A DNA stretch of 64,000 nucleotides from Gymnodinialimonas sp. 202GB13-11 (GCF_040932485.1 NZ_JBFRBH010000001.1:1984001-2048000); one strand, 5' to 3'. Positions 52,496-62,224 are shown, numbered from the stretch's first letter. The notes: a model not told the origin generated them from the sequence alone. Program-made: numbers and translations.

Positions 52496-52707
52496 GATCA
52501 TCCTTTCACCGGCGCTGAGGCGGGTTGGGTTCAGTCGCCGAGTGTCTTGCTGTGTGGGCGTGGTCCAATTGGTAACACACTGGCGGCAAACGTGAAGGAA
52601 TTTGGCAGCTTAGGCGAGTGGCGGAAATCCCTGCCGCGTGACCCTTTGCAATCACGGGCCCGTGTGCGGTGCTCTACGACCTCACCGCGCCGCAAAATGA
52701 CAGAGCG

Positions 52708-53274
52708 TCAATCGTTGTCCGTCACACCGGCCCCTGCCCCTTTGGCCCGACTTTCCTCGGTCGCCGGGGCGTAGGTGCGGGATGCAAAATCCAACAGGAT
52801 TTGCAGAGTCGCATCGTCAACGTCTGCACGGCGCACGGTCGTGCAAGGCTCAGGCGAAGCACAGCGCCCAATCCGCACCTCTGCCAGTGTTTGAGTCATG
52901 TCCGTGCCGCCGATCCCCCCGGCCCCGACCTGCACGACCTGATCGTCCACTGCCAGCGACACACCTGCCTCCGCATCTGCAAGCGCCACCAGAAACGGTG
53001 CAAGCAGCAACGGACAATGCACCTTAACCTGCATCCCACCTTGCAATGCGCCCGCATCGGACAGCGCCGCGCCCGTCGCAATCGGGCAGCCTTCCGCCAC
53101 GCCATCAGTCGCCTGCAACAAAGTGGCCAAGGCGCCCGCGCCATCTTGGCCCCGCTCAACCAACCATCGTACGGCGAAGGCGGCTTCTTCTGCCATCCCG
53201 TGGCTGCGCCCTGCCCCGCGCGTGGCCTTCAATGCAAGGGATTGCACCTCACCCAGCGACAGGTCGTGCCTCAT
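52708..53274 (-). CDS. DUF3726 family protein
   Basis: A 188-residue member of DUF3726, starting MRHDLSLGEVQSLALKA with the signature ARGAGRSHGMAEEAAFAVRWL-like opening (KATRGAGRSHGMAEEA). The family has no known reaction. It overlaps the end of the preceding 556-residue protein gene by 4 bp, and in this setting it belongs to the methylated-amine cluster. The start at 53274 aligns with that overlap; an earlier frame start is not needed. Confidence 0.85.
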   Translation of the reverse strand: MRHDLSLGEVQSLALKATRGAGRSHGMAEEAAFAVRWLVERGQDGAGALATLLQATDGVAEGCPIATGAALSDAGALQGGMQVKVHCPLLLAPFLVALADAEAGVSLAVDDQVVQVGAGGIGGTDMTQTLAEVRIGRCASPEPCTTVRRADVDDATLQILLDFASRTYAPATEESRAKGAGAGVTDND

Positions 53275-54941
53275 GGCGCAGGGTAGCTCCAATCATCAGG
53301 GTCAGCCGCCGCCAATTCATGCGGGAACGGCGCGTTCTGGAACATCGTGATCCGCAGCCAGCGGTCCGAGCGTGGATCAAACCGCGTCGCCCCAAAGAAG
53401 CTGAGTTTTGCACGCAATAAGTCGATCGGGGCCATATCGGCGTGGGTGGTGTTATCGCGCACCTCTGCATAGGGATGCGCCTCGGCAATCTGCAGGCGGC
53501 GCACCGTGTGGCGATGCTCCGGGTGGCGCAAAAGAAATGCGGCGACGGTGCCTTGCGCGCCGTCTAGCGCGGAATAAAGGGCTGCCGCATCCCGCGCCGG
53601 GCAAAGCGGCTGCGCGTACGGGTCCAAGTCTTCCTCCGCGCGTTCGCCCAATCGCGGCTCCAGCTTCTCGGCGGAGACATACCAGACCCTCGCCTGCTCT
53701 TCTGGCGCATCCCAATCCGTAGTCAGGGCTTCCGGATGCACCGCCTCGATCAGCTCCCGGATGTCGGCCACATCGCGCCCACCGTCGATCCGCACCGGTC
53801 CTTCATCGGCGGCCATGCAACCTGCCGCCGTGTCCACAATCGCGCCGTAGGGCTCAAGCAGCAGGGCGGCCAGTTGCTCCTGCCCCTCCAGGCCAAGCGT
53901 TCCTTCGCTCCAACGCCACAGGCGGTCCCACGGCAAAGGCGCCGCGAAATCAAATCGCTCCAGATGCGCAGACAGCGCCGCCATATCGGCCCGCAACTCC
54001 GCAAGCTTTGCCTGCTGGATCGGATGCTCCGACTGCCAGTCTTGCGCGTTCTTGGTCGCGCGCGCCGCATAACCGCGAAACACGTCGACCTTGTCGCCAC
54101 TGGCCTGCGCCAAGCCCCGAACCTCGGCCAAGGCCCATTCGCGCGCGGCGATCCAATTGTGGATCAGGCGGGGGTGATTCATCAGGAACGGCGCCATGCC
54201 GAGGCCCGTCGAATTGCCTATGCCAAAGCGCCGCCGGAGCGCTGGATCAAGCGGCACGGCATCCGCGTTCCGCGCGCGGGCCATATGTTCCACCAGATCA
54301 AGCACAAAGGCGCGGATCAGGTAGACCGTCAGCATCTCTGCCTGAAACGGCGCGCTCAACTCGGGTCGGTCCGCGATTTCCACCCGATCCGCCGCGCCGA
54401 ACTTGGCCGAGCCGTAAACAGCCGTCGTCCGCATCAGGTAGCCTACGCTTTCGACCAGATCGAGGTCCGGTTGCCGCCCCTCGGCCAGCCGCCCAACCAC
54501 ATGATCCCACAGCCGGACAGAGCGGTTCGCGCGGCTGAGCGTTAGCTCCCGACCCGAGACGCGGCCGGCCTCCTGCTTCGGCACATTGCCCCGCAACCGT
54601 TCGATATCGGCCGCCTCCGGCACGTCATCGAAAAGCGCAAACGTCGCGTCCCATGCGGTGGCGATCACCCGGTCAGAGCGTTGATCGGGCGGCAGATCAT
54701 GCGCGAAGGCCACCAGCGAATAAGTCCGCTCAGGCCCCTTGGCGCTATAGACGGCATGGCCCACGCCCGCCGCGTCCACAGACCAGTCCGCACAGGAAAA
54801 CTGCCAGTTCTCCGCCTTCATCCGTCGCAGGAGGATGCGCATGAAGCTGAGACGCGACTGGTGAAAACAGCCCATTCGCTTGAGTTTCATCACCACCTGC
54901 GGATCGCGCAGCGGAATGTCCTGATGTGCTGGCGCCTTCAT
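53271..54941 (-). CDS. Conserved hypothetical protein of the N-methyl compound cluster
   Basis: A 556-residue soluble protein that I do not recognise; it has no signal peptide or helix-rich membrane part. Conserved-looking stretches are DPQVVMKLKRMGCFHQSRLSF, LGMAPFLMNHPRLIHNWIAAREWAL, and the repeated WYVSAEKLEPRLG and FFGATRFDPRSDRWLRITMFQ near the end. The Met at 54941 overlaps the dipeptidase stop (ATGA) and is used rather than a Met 45 codons earlier. Placed between dipeptidase and DUF3726, it is likely to work with them. Confidence 0.75.
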   Translation of the reverse strand: MKAPAHQDIPLRDPQVVMKLKRMGCFHQSRLSFMRILLRRMKAENWQFSCADWSVDAAGVGHAVYSAKGPERTYSLVAFAHDLPPDQRSDRVIATAWDATFALFDDVPEAADIERLRGNVPKQEAGRVSGRELTLSRANRSVRLWDHVVGRLAEGRQPDLDLVESVGYLMRTTAVYGSAKFGAADRVEIADRPELSAPFQAEMLTVYLIRAFVLDLVEHMARARNADAVPLDPALRRRFGIGNSTGLGMAPFLMNHPRLIHNWIAAREWALAEVRGLAQASGDKVDVFRGYAARATKNAQDWQSEHPIQQAKLAELRADMAALSAHLERFDFAAPLPWDRLWRWSEGTLGLEGQEQLAALLLEPYGAIVDTAAGCMAADEGPVRIDGGRDVADIRELIEAVHPEALTTDWDAPEEQARVWYVSAEKLEPRLGERAEEDLDPYAQPLCPARDAAALYSALDGAQGTVAAFLLRHPEHRHTVRRLQIAEAHPYAEVRDNTTHADMAPIDLLRAKLSFFGATRFDPRSDRWLRITMFQNAPFPHELAAADPDDWSYPAP

Positions 54942-55912
54942 GCGGCTGGCCCGAAGTTCTTGTCGAAGAAGTCCAGCCAATTGCCGCCCATAACAGCATC
55001 CACACCCGCCTGATCGAAACCGACCGCGCGTAGGCCCTCCTCCAGCTTTGGAAAATCGGAATTGGAGCGGAACCAATCGGGCTGCGGCGGGAAGCCCGCA
55101 TTGTCAGCCGAGCCTTCGCCGTAGTCGATTTTCTTCGTCCAGCGCCCGACGCGCATCCATTCCACCACGCTGTCAGGCTGGTCCTGGCATAGATCGCTGC
55201 CAATCCCGAAATGCTGCACGCCATAGCGGTCCGCCATGTCAGCAATCATACCACAGAAACTGTCGAGCATGCAGTTAGAGCCATCTTTCAGATGATGCGG
55301 ATAGATCGAGAACCCCATCATCCCGCCGCCCGCGACGACGGCCTCGATCACCACAGCCCGCTTGTTGCGCCGTGCCGGGTGCCAGTCAAAGGGATTGGCA
55401 TGCGTAATCGCAATGGGCCGCGTCGAATGCTCCGCCGCCTCAATGGTCGAGCGATCCGCCGAATGGCTCATGTCCACCACCAGCCCCACCCGGTTCATCT
55501 CGGCCACCACCTCGCGGCCCATCCGCGTCAGGCCCATATCCTCGGCCTCGTAACAGCCCGTCGCCAGCAGCGATTGGTTGTTATAGGTCAACTGCATGAA
55601 GCGCAGCCCAAGCTGGTGCACAATCTCCACCAGCCCGATGTCATCCTCGATCGGAGACGGGTTTTGCGCCCCAAAAATGATCGCAGTCTTGCCCGCCGCC
55701 TTCGCCGCGCGCACCTCCTCGCCCGAGCCTGCGCGCACGATCAGATCGCCATGATCCTCGAAATACCGGTTCCACCGCTCAATCTGCAGAACGGTTTCCC
55801 GGAACACCTCATGGTAGACGATGGTGACATGCACCGCATCAACGCCGCCCTCCCGCATCTCCTCAAAGACGCGGCGCGACCAGTTGCAATATTGAAGCCC
55901 ATCAATGCGCAT
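54938..55912 (-). CDS. M19 (membrane/renal-type) dipeptidase family protein
   Basis: A 324-residue amidohydrolase of the dipeptidase M19 fold. DMSHSADRSTIEA, THANPFDWHPARRNK and GIGSDLCQDQPD hold the expected His and Asp ligands. The N-terminal His-x-Asp motif of true M19 peptidases (usually DGHND) is replaced by MRIDGLQYCNW, so one metal site is likely altered. Its substrate may not be a dipeptide. The start at 55912 is the Met opening the domain; it lies downstream of a repeated terminator-like element. Confidence 0.85.
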   Translation of the reverse strand: MRIDGLQYCNWSRRVFEEMREGGVDAVHVTIVYHEVFRETVLQIERWNRYFEDHGDLIVRAGSGEEVRAAKAAGKTAIIFGAQNPSPIEDDIGLVEIVHQLGLRFMQLTYNNQSLLATGCYEAEDMGLTRMGREVVAEMNRVGLVVDMSHSADRSTIEAAEHSTRPIAITHANPFDWHPARRNKRAVVIEAVVAGGGMMGFSIYPHHLKDGSNCMLDSFCGMIADMADRYGVQHFGIGSDLCQDQPDSVVEWMRVGRWTKKIDYGEGSADNAGFPPQPDWFRSNSDFPKLEEGLRAVGFDQAGVDAVMGGNWLDFFDKNFGPAA

Positions 55913-55956
55913 GCTGACATCTCTCACTGACCCGGCGAACCCGGTCAAGCACCCTG

Positions 55957-56046
55957 CTTCCTTGTTTCAAAAATACCTCGGGGGAGTCGCCTCTGGCGAC
56001 GGGGGCAGCGCCCCCAAAAAGGGGTGGGCGGGCGGGCCCGCACGCC
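55957..56046. repeat. Dispersed intergenic repeat, copy 1 (terminator-like for mttB)
   Basis: About 90 bp shared with 62376-62464 (CTTCCTTGTTTCAAAAATAC, CGGGGGAGTCGC, GCGACGGGGG cores). It contains the palindrome GTCGC-N5-GCGAC and GGGGGCAGCGCCCCC. On the minus strand it ends in a stem followed by TATTTTTG, so it can end the mttB transcript. Confidence 0.8.
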
Positions 56047-56048
56047 CC

Positions 56049-57590
56049 TCACCCAAAGTAAATCGGCCAACGCGCCCGTATCGCTGCATCCATCGCCGGA
56101 TCAACCTGACACGCGCCCTGCGCCAGTATCTCCTTCTTCCGCGCCGTCGCGTTCGCAATCAGATCGGGCTTTTCGGCCTCTTCCCATTCCTTCGGGCTCA
56201 TCCGGTTGCCTAACGTCGGATAAACGAAGTCCGACTGCATCAGCGCCAGCGTTTTGTCGGTGCCCAGATAATGCCCCGGCCCGCCCAGACAGACCTCGGC
56301 CATTTGATCGAGCGCCATCGTCTCGTCATTCACTTCGATCCCCCGCACGCACCTTTGCGCCTGCCCGATCAGATCATCGCTCAAGATCAGGCTCTCCAGA
56401 CAGAAACCCAGAAGCGAGGCATGCATGCCCGCCGCCTCGTAGACCATGTTCAACCCGGACAGGCCCGTCATAACGTTGGAGCACATCTGCTCCCACCCGG
56501 CCTGCATGTCGGGCATCTTCGCATCACTCGCCCCACCGGCCGCACCGCCCGGCACGCCATAAAACTGATGCATCTGCGCGCAGGCCGCCGACAAAAGCGC
56601 CTGCTCACCGGACCCCACGCTCATCGCCCCGGTGCGCAAATCCAACCCGAAGGGCCAGGTCCCGAATACCGCAGGATGCCCCGGCGCCATCGCATTCACA
56701 TAGACAAGCCCGGCCAGACATTCCGCCGTCGATTGCACCACAGCGCCAGCTATGGTCGAGGGCGCCGTTGCACCTGCCATACCCGCACTCAACAAAAGCA
56801 CCGGCATGCCCGCGCGGATGCAATGCTCCATCGTCTCACAGCTTTCCGTGGCGAATTTCATCGGCGGCACAACGAAGCAGTTGGTGTTGGAGATAAAGGG
56901 CCTCTCCCGCCACTTCTCCTCCCCACCTGCGAGCACATGGATCATCTCCATGCAAGGGGCGACGTGAGACGGATCACTGAACGACATGCCAATATGCTTT
57001 TGCGTCCCCGCCACGCAGGCGTAGATCGAGTTCAGGTCCATCTCCAGATTGTCTGCAATATCGCGGCAAACCATCGGGCGCTGGAAAAAATGCACGTTAT
57101 CAAGAACCTGCGTGATGCGCGCCGCATCGTAGAGGTCCTGAGACGTCGAATGCCGATACGAATTCGTCTCGACCTCCACCACATTCACAGCCGCCCCCGC
57201 CGTTCCGTAATGCACTTTGGTGCCGTTCAGATGCAGGTCAAAGCGCGGATCCCGCCCGGGCAGCGTCACGTTACGGTTGGCCTTGGCCAGCATGTCCTCG
57301 ACCAGTGCACGCGGATAGCGCAGCCGCCCGTCCTCGCCCAGAACAGCGCCTGCCGAGACCATGATGTCGATGCCCGATTGCGGGGCGTCGGCCAGTCCAA
57401 TCGTCTCCAACGCCTCCAAAGCCGCATGGTGGATTTGCAGGATCTGCGCCTCGCTCAAGACCTTGAGCGTGCCGCCCTCCATCCCCGGACGGATCGGCCT
57501 CACATCATCCGGCAAAGCCGCCGCTCGTGCCGCAACCCGCGCTGCCCTTCCGCCGCCGCGCCGGCCCTTACGCTCCTGAACCTCAACCAT
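56049..57590 (-). CDS. Trimethylamine methyltransferase (MttB) family protein, non-pyrrolysine
   Basis: A 513-residue member of the MttB superfamily, which transfers methyl groups from quaternary or tertiary amines to a corrinoid protein. It has no in-frame UAG, so it is the Gly-type, glycine-betaine-like form rather than the pyrrolysine enzyme. The TIM-barrel core is seen in DVHFFQRPMVCRD-like and GMSFSDPSHV segments and GAMSVGSGEQALLSAA. The start at 57590 has GGGAGGG upstream. No gene for a corrinoid protein is seen in the cluster. Confidence 0.9.
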   Translation of the reverse strand: MVEVQERKGRRGGGRAARVAARAAALPDDVRPIRPGMEGGTLKVLSEAQILQIHHAALEALETIGLADAPQSGIDIMVSAGAVLGEDGRLRYPRALVEDMLAKANRNVTLPGRDPRFDLHLNGTKVHYGTAGAAVNVVEVETNSYRHSTSQDLYDAARITQVLDNVHFFQRPMVCRDIADNLEMDLNSIYACVAGTQKHIGMSFSDPSHVAPCMEMIHVLAGGEEKWRERPFISNTNCFVVPPMKFATESCETMEHCIRAGMPVLLLSAGMAGATAPSTIAGAVVQSTAECLAGLVYVNAMAPGHPAVFGTWPFGLDLRTGAMSVGSGEQALLSAACAQMHQFYGVPGGAAGGASDAKMPDMQAGWEQMCSNVMTGLSGLNMVYEAAGMHASLLGFCLESLILSDDLIGQAQRCVRGIEVNDETMALDQMAEVCLGGPGHYLGTDKTLALMQSDFVYPTLGNRMSPKEWEEAEKPDLIANATARKKEILAQGACQVDPAMDAAIRARWPIYFG

Positions 57591-58413
57591 CCGCGCTGCC
57601 CTCCCTAAGCATTGCATCAATCTCATCGCCCGACGCGCTCGCTTTGAACGGGGTCAGATCCCCAACCATCAGCCCGGCCATTCCGTCCCGGATCGCCGCA
57701 TGGGTCAGCCGCGCCACCTGTGATCCCAGCGAAATCCGCCGCACACCCATCCCTGCCAGCTCCGCCACCGACAGGTCCTGCAACGGCCCGACCGCCAATG
57801 CATTCACGGGCGCTGATACCGCGCCCAACACCTGCGCCAACTCGGCCTTGCCCGGCGGCACAGGCAGGTAAAGGCAATCAGCTCCCGCATCCTCGAACGC
57901 TTGCAGCCGCCGGATCCCTTCCGCCAAATCGTAGACGCCGTTCATGATCCCGTCGGCCCGCGCCGTCAGTACGAATGGTCGCCCCAGAGATCGCGCAGCA
58001 GCCACGCCAGCCTTCACCTTTTCCAAAGCCAAATCAAAGTCATAAGCCGTCACGGACTCACCAAAGGCCATATCCTCGATCCCGCAACCCGACAGGCCCG
58101 CCTCGGCCGCCAAGCGGACAGTTTCGGCCACATCTTCGGGCGCATCTCCGAAACCGTTCTCAAAATCACCCGAGACCGGCAGGCTCGTCGCCGCCACGAT
58201 ATCCTCGGCATGGGCCAAGGCCTCGTCTCGGCTCACCCCCCCCATATCGGGCCGCCCCAGCGTGAAGGCATGGGCCGCCGAGGACGTGGCCAACGCCACC
58301 GCCCCCATTGCCGCCATCATCCGCGCGCTGCCACGGTCCCATGGGTTCGGCATCACGAAACATCCCGAACCATGCAAATCCGCAAACGTCTCGTGCCGCT
58401 CCGCCATCTTCAT
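57583..58413 (-). CDS. PEP mutase/isocitrate lyase superfamily protein
   Basis: A 276-residue (PEP mutase/ICL) barrel. It has PVSGDFENGFGDAPEDV with the metal-binding acidic cluster and an IED-type loop. The isocitrate lyase KKCGH loop is absent, so it is a PEP mutase-like or oxaloacetate-type C-C cleaving member, substrate unknown. GAGGAGG is six bases before the start. It overlaps mttB by 8 bp and the DUF2867 stop by 4 bp. Confidence 0.88.
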   Translation of the reverse strand: MKMAERHETFADLHGSGCFVMPNPWDRGSARMMAAMGAVALATSSAAHAFTLGRPDMGGVSRDEALAHAEDIVAATSLPVSGDFENGFGDAPEDVAETVRLAAEAGLSGCGIEDMAFGESVTAYDFDLALEKVKAGVAAARSLGRPFVLTARADGIMNGVYDLAEGIRRLQAFEDAGADCLYLPVPPGKAELAQVLGAVSAPVNALAVGPLQDLSVAELAGMGVRRISLGSQVARLTHAAIRDGMAGLMVGDLTPFKASASGDEIDAMLREGSADG

Positions 58414-58829
58414 GCCAGCCTCCTCAGCGCACCGCGCAAAATCAATTTGTGGGGGATCAGAACCACGAGCAGATACAGCCGCCCGGCCCAATGGTTGTAC
58501 CAGATCGAAGTGGTCACAGCCGCCGCGCCGTCGCGCATCTCGGTCAATATCGTGAAGGTCAGATGACGGTCTTTCAGGCCCAGTTCATAGGCTTCATCCG
58601 TCTCGGAGATCACCGGAAGGTCAGCCATCCCCTGCCCCATATCCGGTGTGTGTAGGCCGAATATCCCAACGACCCTATTGCGGATCGCCAGCGCCGCTTC
58701 AGCCCAACGCGGCATGGTTCTCAGCGCAGTTTCATAAGCTCCACGCGCCGTCGCAATCTCGGGCCGCACCGGTCCGGAATGCGTGTCCGCCCAATCTGGC
58801 GGCCGCAATGGGCGCTTCAGGCCGGTCAC
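58410..58829 (-). CDS. DUF2867 domain protein
   Basis: A 139-residue small protein with the DUF2867 segments MPRWAEAALAIRNRVVGIFGL and TTSIWYNHWAGRLYLL. I start at the GTG that overlaps the previous gene's stop as GTGA (58826-58829); a longer ATG frame is that gene read out of phase. DUF2867 may bind small ligands; no function is known. It is translationally coupled to both neighbours. Confidence 0.82.
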   Translation of the reverse strand: MTGLKRPLRPPDWADTHSGPVRPEIATARGAYETALRTMPRWAEAALAIRNRVVGIFGLHTPDMGQGMADLPVISETDEAYELGLKDRHLTFTILTEMRDGAAAVTTSIWYNHWAGRLYLLVVLIPHKLILRGALRRLA

Positions 58830-59728
58830 CGCCCCAGCCTCCGCGCGATTTCCGCGATATGGGCAGGCCCCGTCTCGCAGCAGCCGCCGACAATTGTGGC
58901 CCCCATCTCGACCCAAGTCATCGCGTGATCGGCATAGGCCTCTGGCCCCATATCCCGCCGCGCGCTCAGATCGCTGGCGGTGGTGCCGCCCTCCAGAAAC
59001 GCCTTGGTGATCTGGGTGAACGCATTGGCGTATGCGCCATACGCCACACCGGTCCTCGCCAGAACCTCCAACGCCGCAGGCATCACCTCGGGCGCGGAGC
59101 AATTGGCCAATACTGCATCCGCATCCTTTGCGACGGCTACCGCATCCGCCACGGACTCACCTGAGCGCAAAAGCGACCCGTCCTCATCATCCACCGTCAG
59201 CGCCAGCCAGACCGGCCGCAACGTCTGCCGCCCCGCCTCCAGACAGGTCCGCGCGGCCTCAACGGAGGCAATCGTTTCAAACAGTAGCACGTCACAGCGC
59301 GGGGTCAGCGCCTTTGCGACCTCCGCGTAAAGCGCCACTGCCTCATCGAAAGGAGGGTTCAGGTCCGAGCGATAGCTGGCCCCGAGCGGCCCGATCGATC
59401 CCGCTACCTGCGCCTTGCCGCGCACCGCGTCGGCTTCATCCAGCGACCGCGCCAGCAGCGCCTCGAACTCCGCCTCCCGATCGGGCAGTTCAATCCCCTC
59501 ACCTGCATAGTGGTTTGAGCTTGAGCCGCGAAGCCGGTCACGATGGATCGCGTAGGAATTGGTCGTCACAACCTGCGCGCCCGCGTCCACATAGTCGCTG
59601 TGGACCCCGGCCACCAGGCCCGGATGGTCGATCATCACCTGCGTCGACCAGAGCGGTTGGGCAGGCTGTCCTGAACGACGGATCAACTCCTGCCCCATGC
59701 CGCCGTCAAGGATCGTCACGTCCGCCAT
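58826..59728 (-). CDS. Homocysteine S-methyltransferase (BHMT) family protein
   Basis: A 300-residue zinc-dependent methyltransferase. The opening VTILDGGMGQELIRR is typical, and the zinc ligands are the Cys in LANCSAPEV and the pair in GGCCETGP. Members move a methyl group from betaine or S-methylmethionine to homocysteine. Here it could accept the methyl from the compound used by the cluster. It lies 45 bp after the dehydrogenase gene. Confidence 0.92.
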   Translation of the reverse strand: MADVTILDGGMGQELIRRSGQPAQPLWSTQVMIDHPGLVAGVHSDYVDAGAQVVTTNSYAIHRDRLRGSSSNHYAGEGIELPDREAEFEALLARSLDEADAVRGKAQVAGSIGPLGASYRSDLNPPFDEAVALYAEVAKALTPRCDVLLFETIASVEAARTCLEAGRQTLRPVWLALTVDDEDGSLLRSGESVADAVAVAKDADAVLANCSAPEVMPAALEVLARTGVAYGAYANAFTQITKAFLEGGTTASDLSARRDMGPEAYADHAMTWVEMGATIVGGCCETGPAHIAEIARRLGR

Positions 59729-59773
59729 GTCACGCCCCCTGCGAGGAGGGTCGCAGACCCGAGGAGCGACGGC

Positions 59774-62224
59774 TCACGCACGGATTCGCTCATTCTGCGG
59801 ATCCCAGAGCGGGCCATCACCTTGAACGGTAGCCTTGCAAATCTCGCCATAGATATTGACGTCCAGCTCTGTGCCAGGCTCGGCTAGATCAGCACGGACC
59901 ATGGCCAGAGCTACGGAATGCCCAACCCGGTAGCCCCACGCTCCGCTCGTCGTCTCCCCCACCACGTCGCCATCCTTGATGATCGTCGACATATAGGGCG
60001 CGTCAGCCTCTCCGGCATCGACCTTGAGCGTCACAAACCGCTTTTTCACACCGCTCTGCTTTTCAGACAACAGCGCCGCCTTGCCGGGGAAATCCTGCGG
60101 TTTGTCGAACTTGATGAACCGCTCCATCCCGCCTTCCAACAAGGTGTAGTCGGTCGACAAATCGCCCTTCCAAGCGCGGTAGCCCTTCTCGATGCGCAAC
60201 GCGTTCAGCGCGAACATCCCGAACGGTTTCGCACCAGCCGCCAGAACGGCCTCGTAAATCGTAGGCATCACATCGTTTGCCGCGTGGATCTCCCACCCCA
60301 GTTCACCGGCAAAGGACACGCGCGCCAGAAAGGCGCTTTGACCCGCCACTGTTGCCGTCTGATGCGTCAGCCACCCAAGAGACAGATCCGCGTCCGTGCC
60401 AATCTGCTCGAACAGATCGCGCGCCTTGGGGCCAGTCACGATCAGCGTCGATAATTCGGTCGTGTGATCGGTCAGGCTCACGCCCTCTGGCAGCCCATCG
60501 CGCCATAGCACCTCGTAATCATGCCACTGCGCAGGCGCAGCGGTGATCAGGGTGAAATGGTCCTCGTCATGCCGGATCAGCGACATCTCGGTCAGGATCC
60601 GGCCCCGCGGATCAGGGAAGTAGCCAAGGTTCATCCGGCCCACTTTAGGCAGCGCGCCCGCGATCCGGCCGCGCAGCCACTCCGCGGCACCGTCACCCGT
60701 CAGGTTGAAGCGCGAGAAACCAGGCAAATCGAGGACTCCGACACTATCGCGCACCGCCTCGCATTCTTCCTTCACCCGCTGTTCCCACGGGCCAGCACGC
60801 CCCCAGGTCTCGGTCGCCTCAAGCGAAGTATCGTCGCCGTCCTTCGCAAACCAATTTGCCCGCTCCCAGCCCGCAAACGCGCCCATCTGACCGCCCAGGT
60901 CACGCACCTTCGCATCGTTCGGCGACAGCTTCTTGTCGCGGCCCGCAGGCCAGGCCTTCCACGGGAAGTGCATCCCGTATTCGTGGCCATAGGTCTCAAG
61001 CGCCTTGGCCAGGCAATGCTCGTGATCGGTGTAGTCGGTGTAACGCCGCGGATCGACGGCCCACATGTCCCACTCGGTCATGCCTTCTGTGATCCACTCG
61101 GCCAGCACCTTGCCAGCGCCGCCGCCCTGCACGATGCCAAAGGTGAACGAGTGCGCCTCAAACGCGTTCTCAACCCCGGGCATCGGGCCGATCATCGGCA
61201 GACCATCGGGCGCGTAGGGGATGGGGCCGTTGATATTGCGGCCCACACCGCCCTCAGCCAGCAGCGGCACCCGCTCCATCGCATCCTCGATATACCATTC
61301 CAGACGGTCCAGATCGTCGGGATACAGCTGGAACGAGAAATCCTCGGGCATCGGGTCCTCAGGCGTCACCCAATGCGCCTTACAGTTGCGCTCATAGGGC
61401 CCGAGGTTCAGACCATGCTTGTCCTGCCGCAGGTAGTAGGAGCTGTCCACATCTCGGATCATCGGCAGCTTGCGCCCGTTGGCCTCGGTCCATTCCTTTA
61501 CCTGCGCGATTTCCTCGGTCAGGAAATACTGGTGCGACATAACCACCATCGGCACCCGGCGCCCACCGAAGGGGCGGAACCACTCGCCCACGCGCTGTGC
61601 ATAGTAACCGGCGGCATTGACCACGTATTCGCAGCGGATCTCGCCCTTTTCGGTCTCAACGATCCACTCGCCATTCTCACGCCGCACGCCGGTGGCGGGC
61701 GTGAAGCGATGGATCTGCGCCCCCAGATCGCGCGCGCCCTTGGCCATGGCCTGCGTCAACTGCGCGGGGTCAATGTCGCCATCATAGGGATCCCACAGAA
61801 CCGCGCTCAGATCGTGGGTTTCCAGAAACGGGTAATACTCCTTGGCCTCCTCGGGCTCCAACATCTTCATGTCGATGCCCTGATACTGGGCCATGCCCAT
61901 CACCCGCTCGAACTCCTGCTTGCGCTCTTTCGTGTGACCCAATCGCAAGGCGCCGGTCACATGGTAATTCATCGGATAGTCGACCTTTTCGGCCAGCCCG
62001 CGATACATCTCCAGCGAATAGCGCTGCATGTTCAGCACTGCCCAAGAGGTCGAGAAGTTCGGGCAGTTCCCCGCCGCGTGCCAGGTCGAGCCTGCCGTCA
62101 GCTCGTTCTTCTCCAAGAGCACGCAATCGGTCCAACCGGCTTGCGCCAGATGGTAAAGCGCCGAGGTCCCGACGGCCCCTCCCCCGATGATAACGACGCG
62201 TGCGGTGCTTGGCAGATCAGCCAT
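59774..62224 (-). CDS. Dimethylglycine dehydrogenase-like FAD/tetrahydrofolate oxidoreductase
   Basis: An 816-residue two-part enzyme. The N-terminal DAO-type FAD domain opens VVIIGGGAVGTSALYHLAQAG and has the flavin-attachment-type AGSTWHAAGNC. The C-terminal half (about 430-816) is a GcvT-like folate domain with SRFNLTGDGAAEWL and GELGWEIH. Such enzymes remove N-methyl groups and load them on tetrahydrofolate. First gene of the operon, transcribed away from lysR. Confidence 0.92.
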   Translation of the reverse strand: MADLPSTARVVIIGGGAVGTSALYHLAQAGWTDCVLLEKNELTAGSTWHAAGNCPNFSTSWAVLNMQRYSLEMYRGLAEKVDYPMNYHVTGALRLGHTKERKQEFERVMGMAQYQGIDMKMLEPEEAKEYYPFLETHDLSAVLWDPYDGDIDPAQLTQAMAKGARDLGAQIHRFTPATGVRRENGEWIVETEKGEIRCEYVVNAAGYYAQRVGEWFRPFGGRRVPMVVMSHQYFLTEEIAQVKEWTEANGRKLPMIRDVDSSYYLRQDKHGLNLGPYERNCKAHWVTPEDPMPEDFSFQLYPDDLDRLEWYIEDAMERVPLLAEGGVGRNINGPIPYAPDGLPMIGPMPGVENAFEAHSFTFGIVQGGGAGKVLAEWITEGMTEWDMWAVDPRRYTDYTDHEHCLAKALETYGHEYGMHFPWKAWPAGRDKKLSPNDAKVRDLGGQMGAFAGWERANWFAKDGDDTSLEATETWGRAGPWEQRVKEECEAVRDSVGVLDLPGFSRFNLTGDGAAEWLRGRIAGALPKVGRMNLGYFPDPRGRILTEMSLIRHDEDHFTLITAAPAQWHDYEVLWRDGLPEGVSLTDHTTELSTLIVTGPKARDLFEQIGTDADLSLGWLTHQTATVAGQSAFLARVSFAGELGWEIHAANDVMPTIYEAVLAAGAKPFGMFALNALRIEKGYRAWKGDLSTDYTLLEGGMERFIKFDKPQDFPGKAALLSEKQSGVKKRFVTLKVDAGEADAPYMSTIIKDGDVVGETTSGAWGYRVGHSVALAMVRADLAEPGTELDVNIYGEICKATVQGDGPLWDPQNERIRA

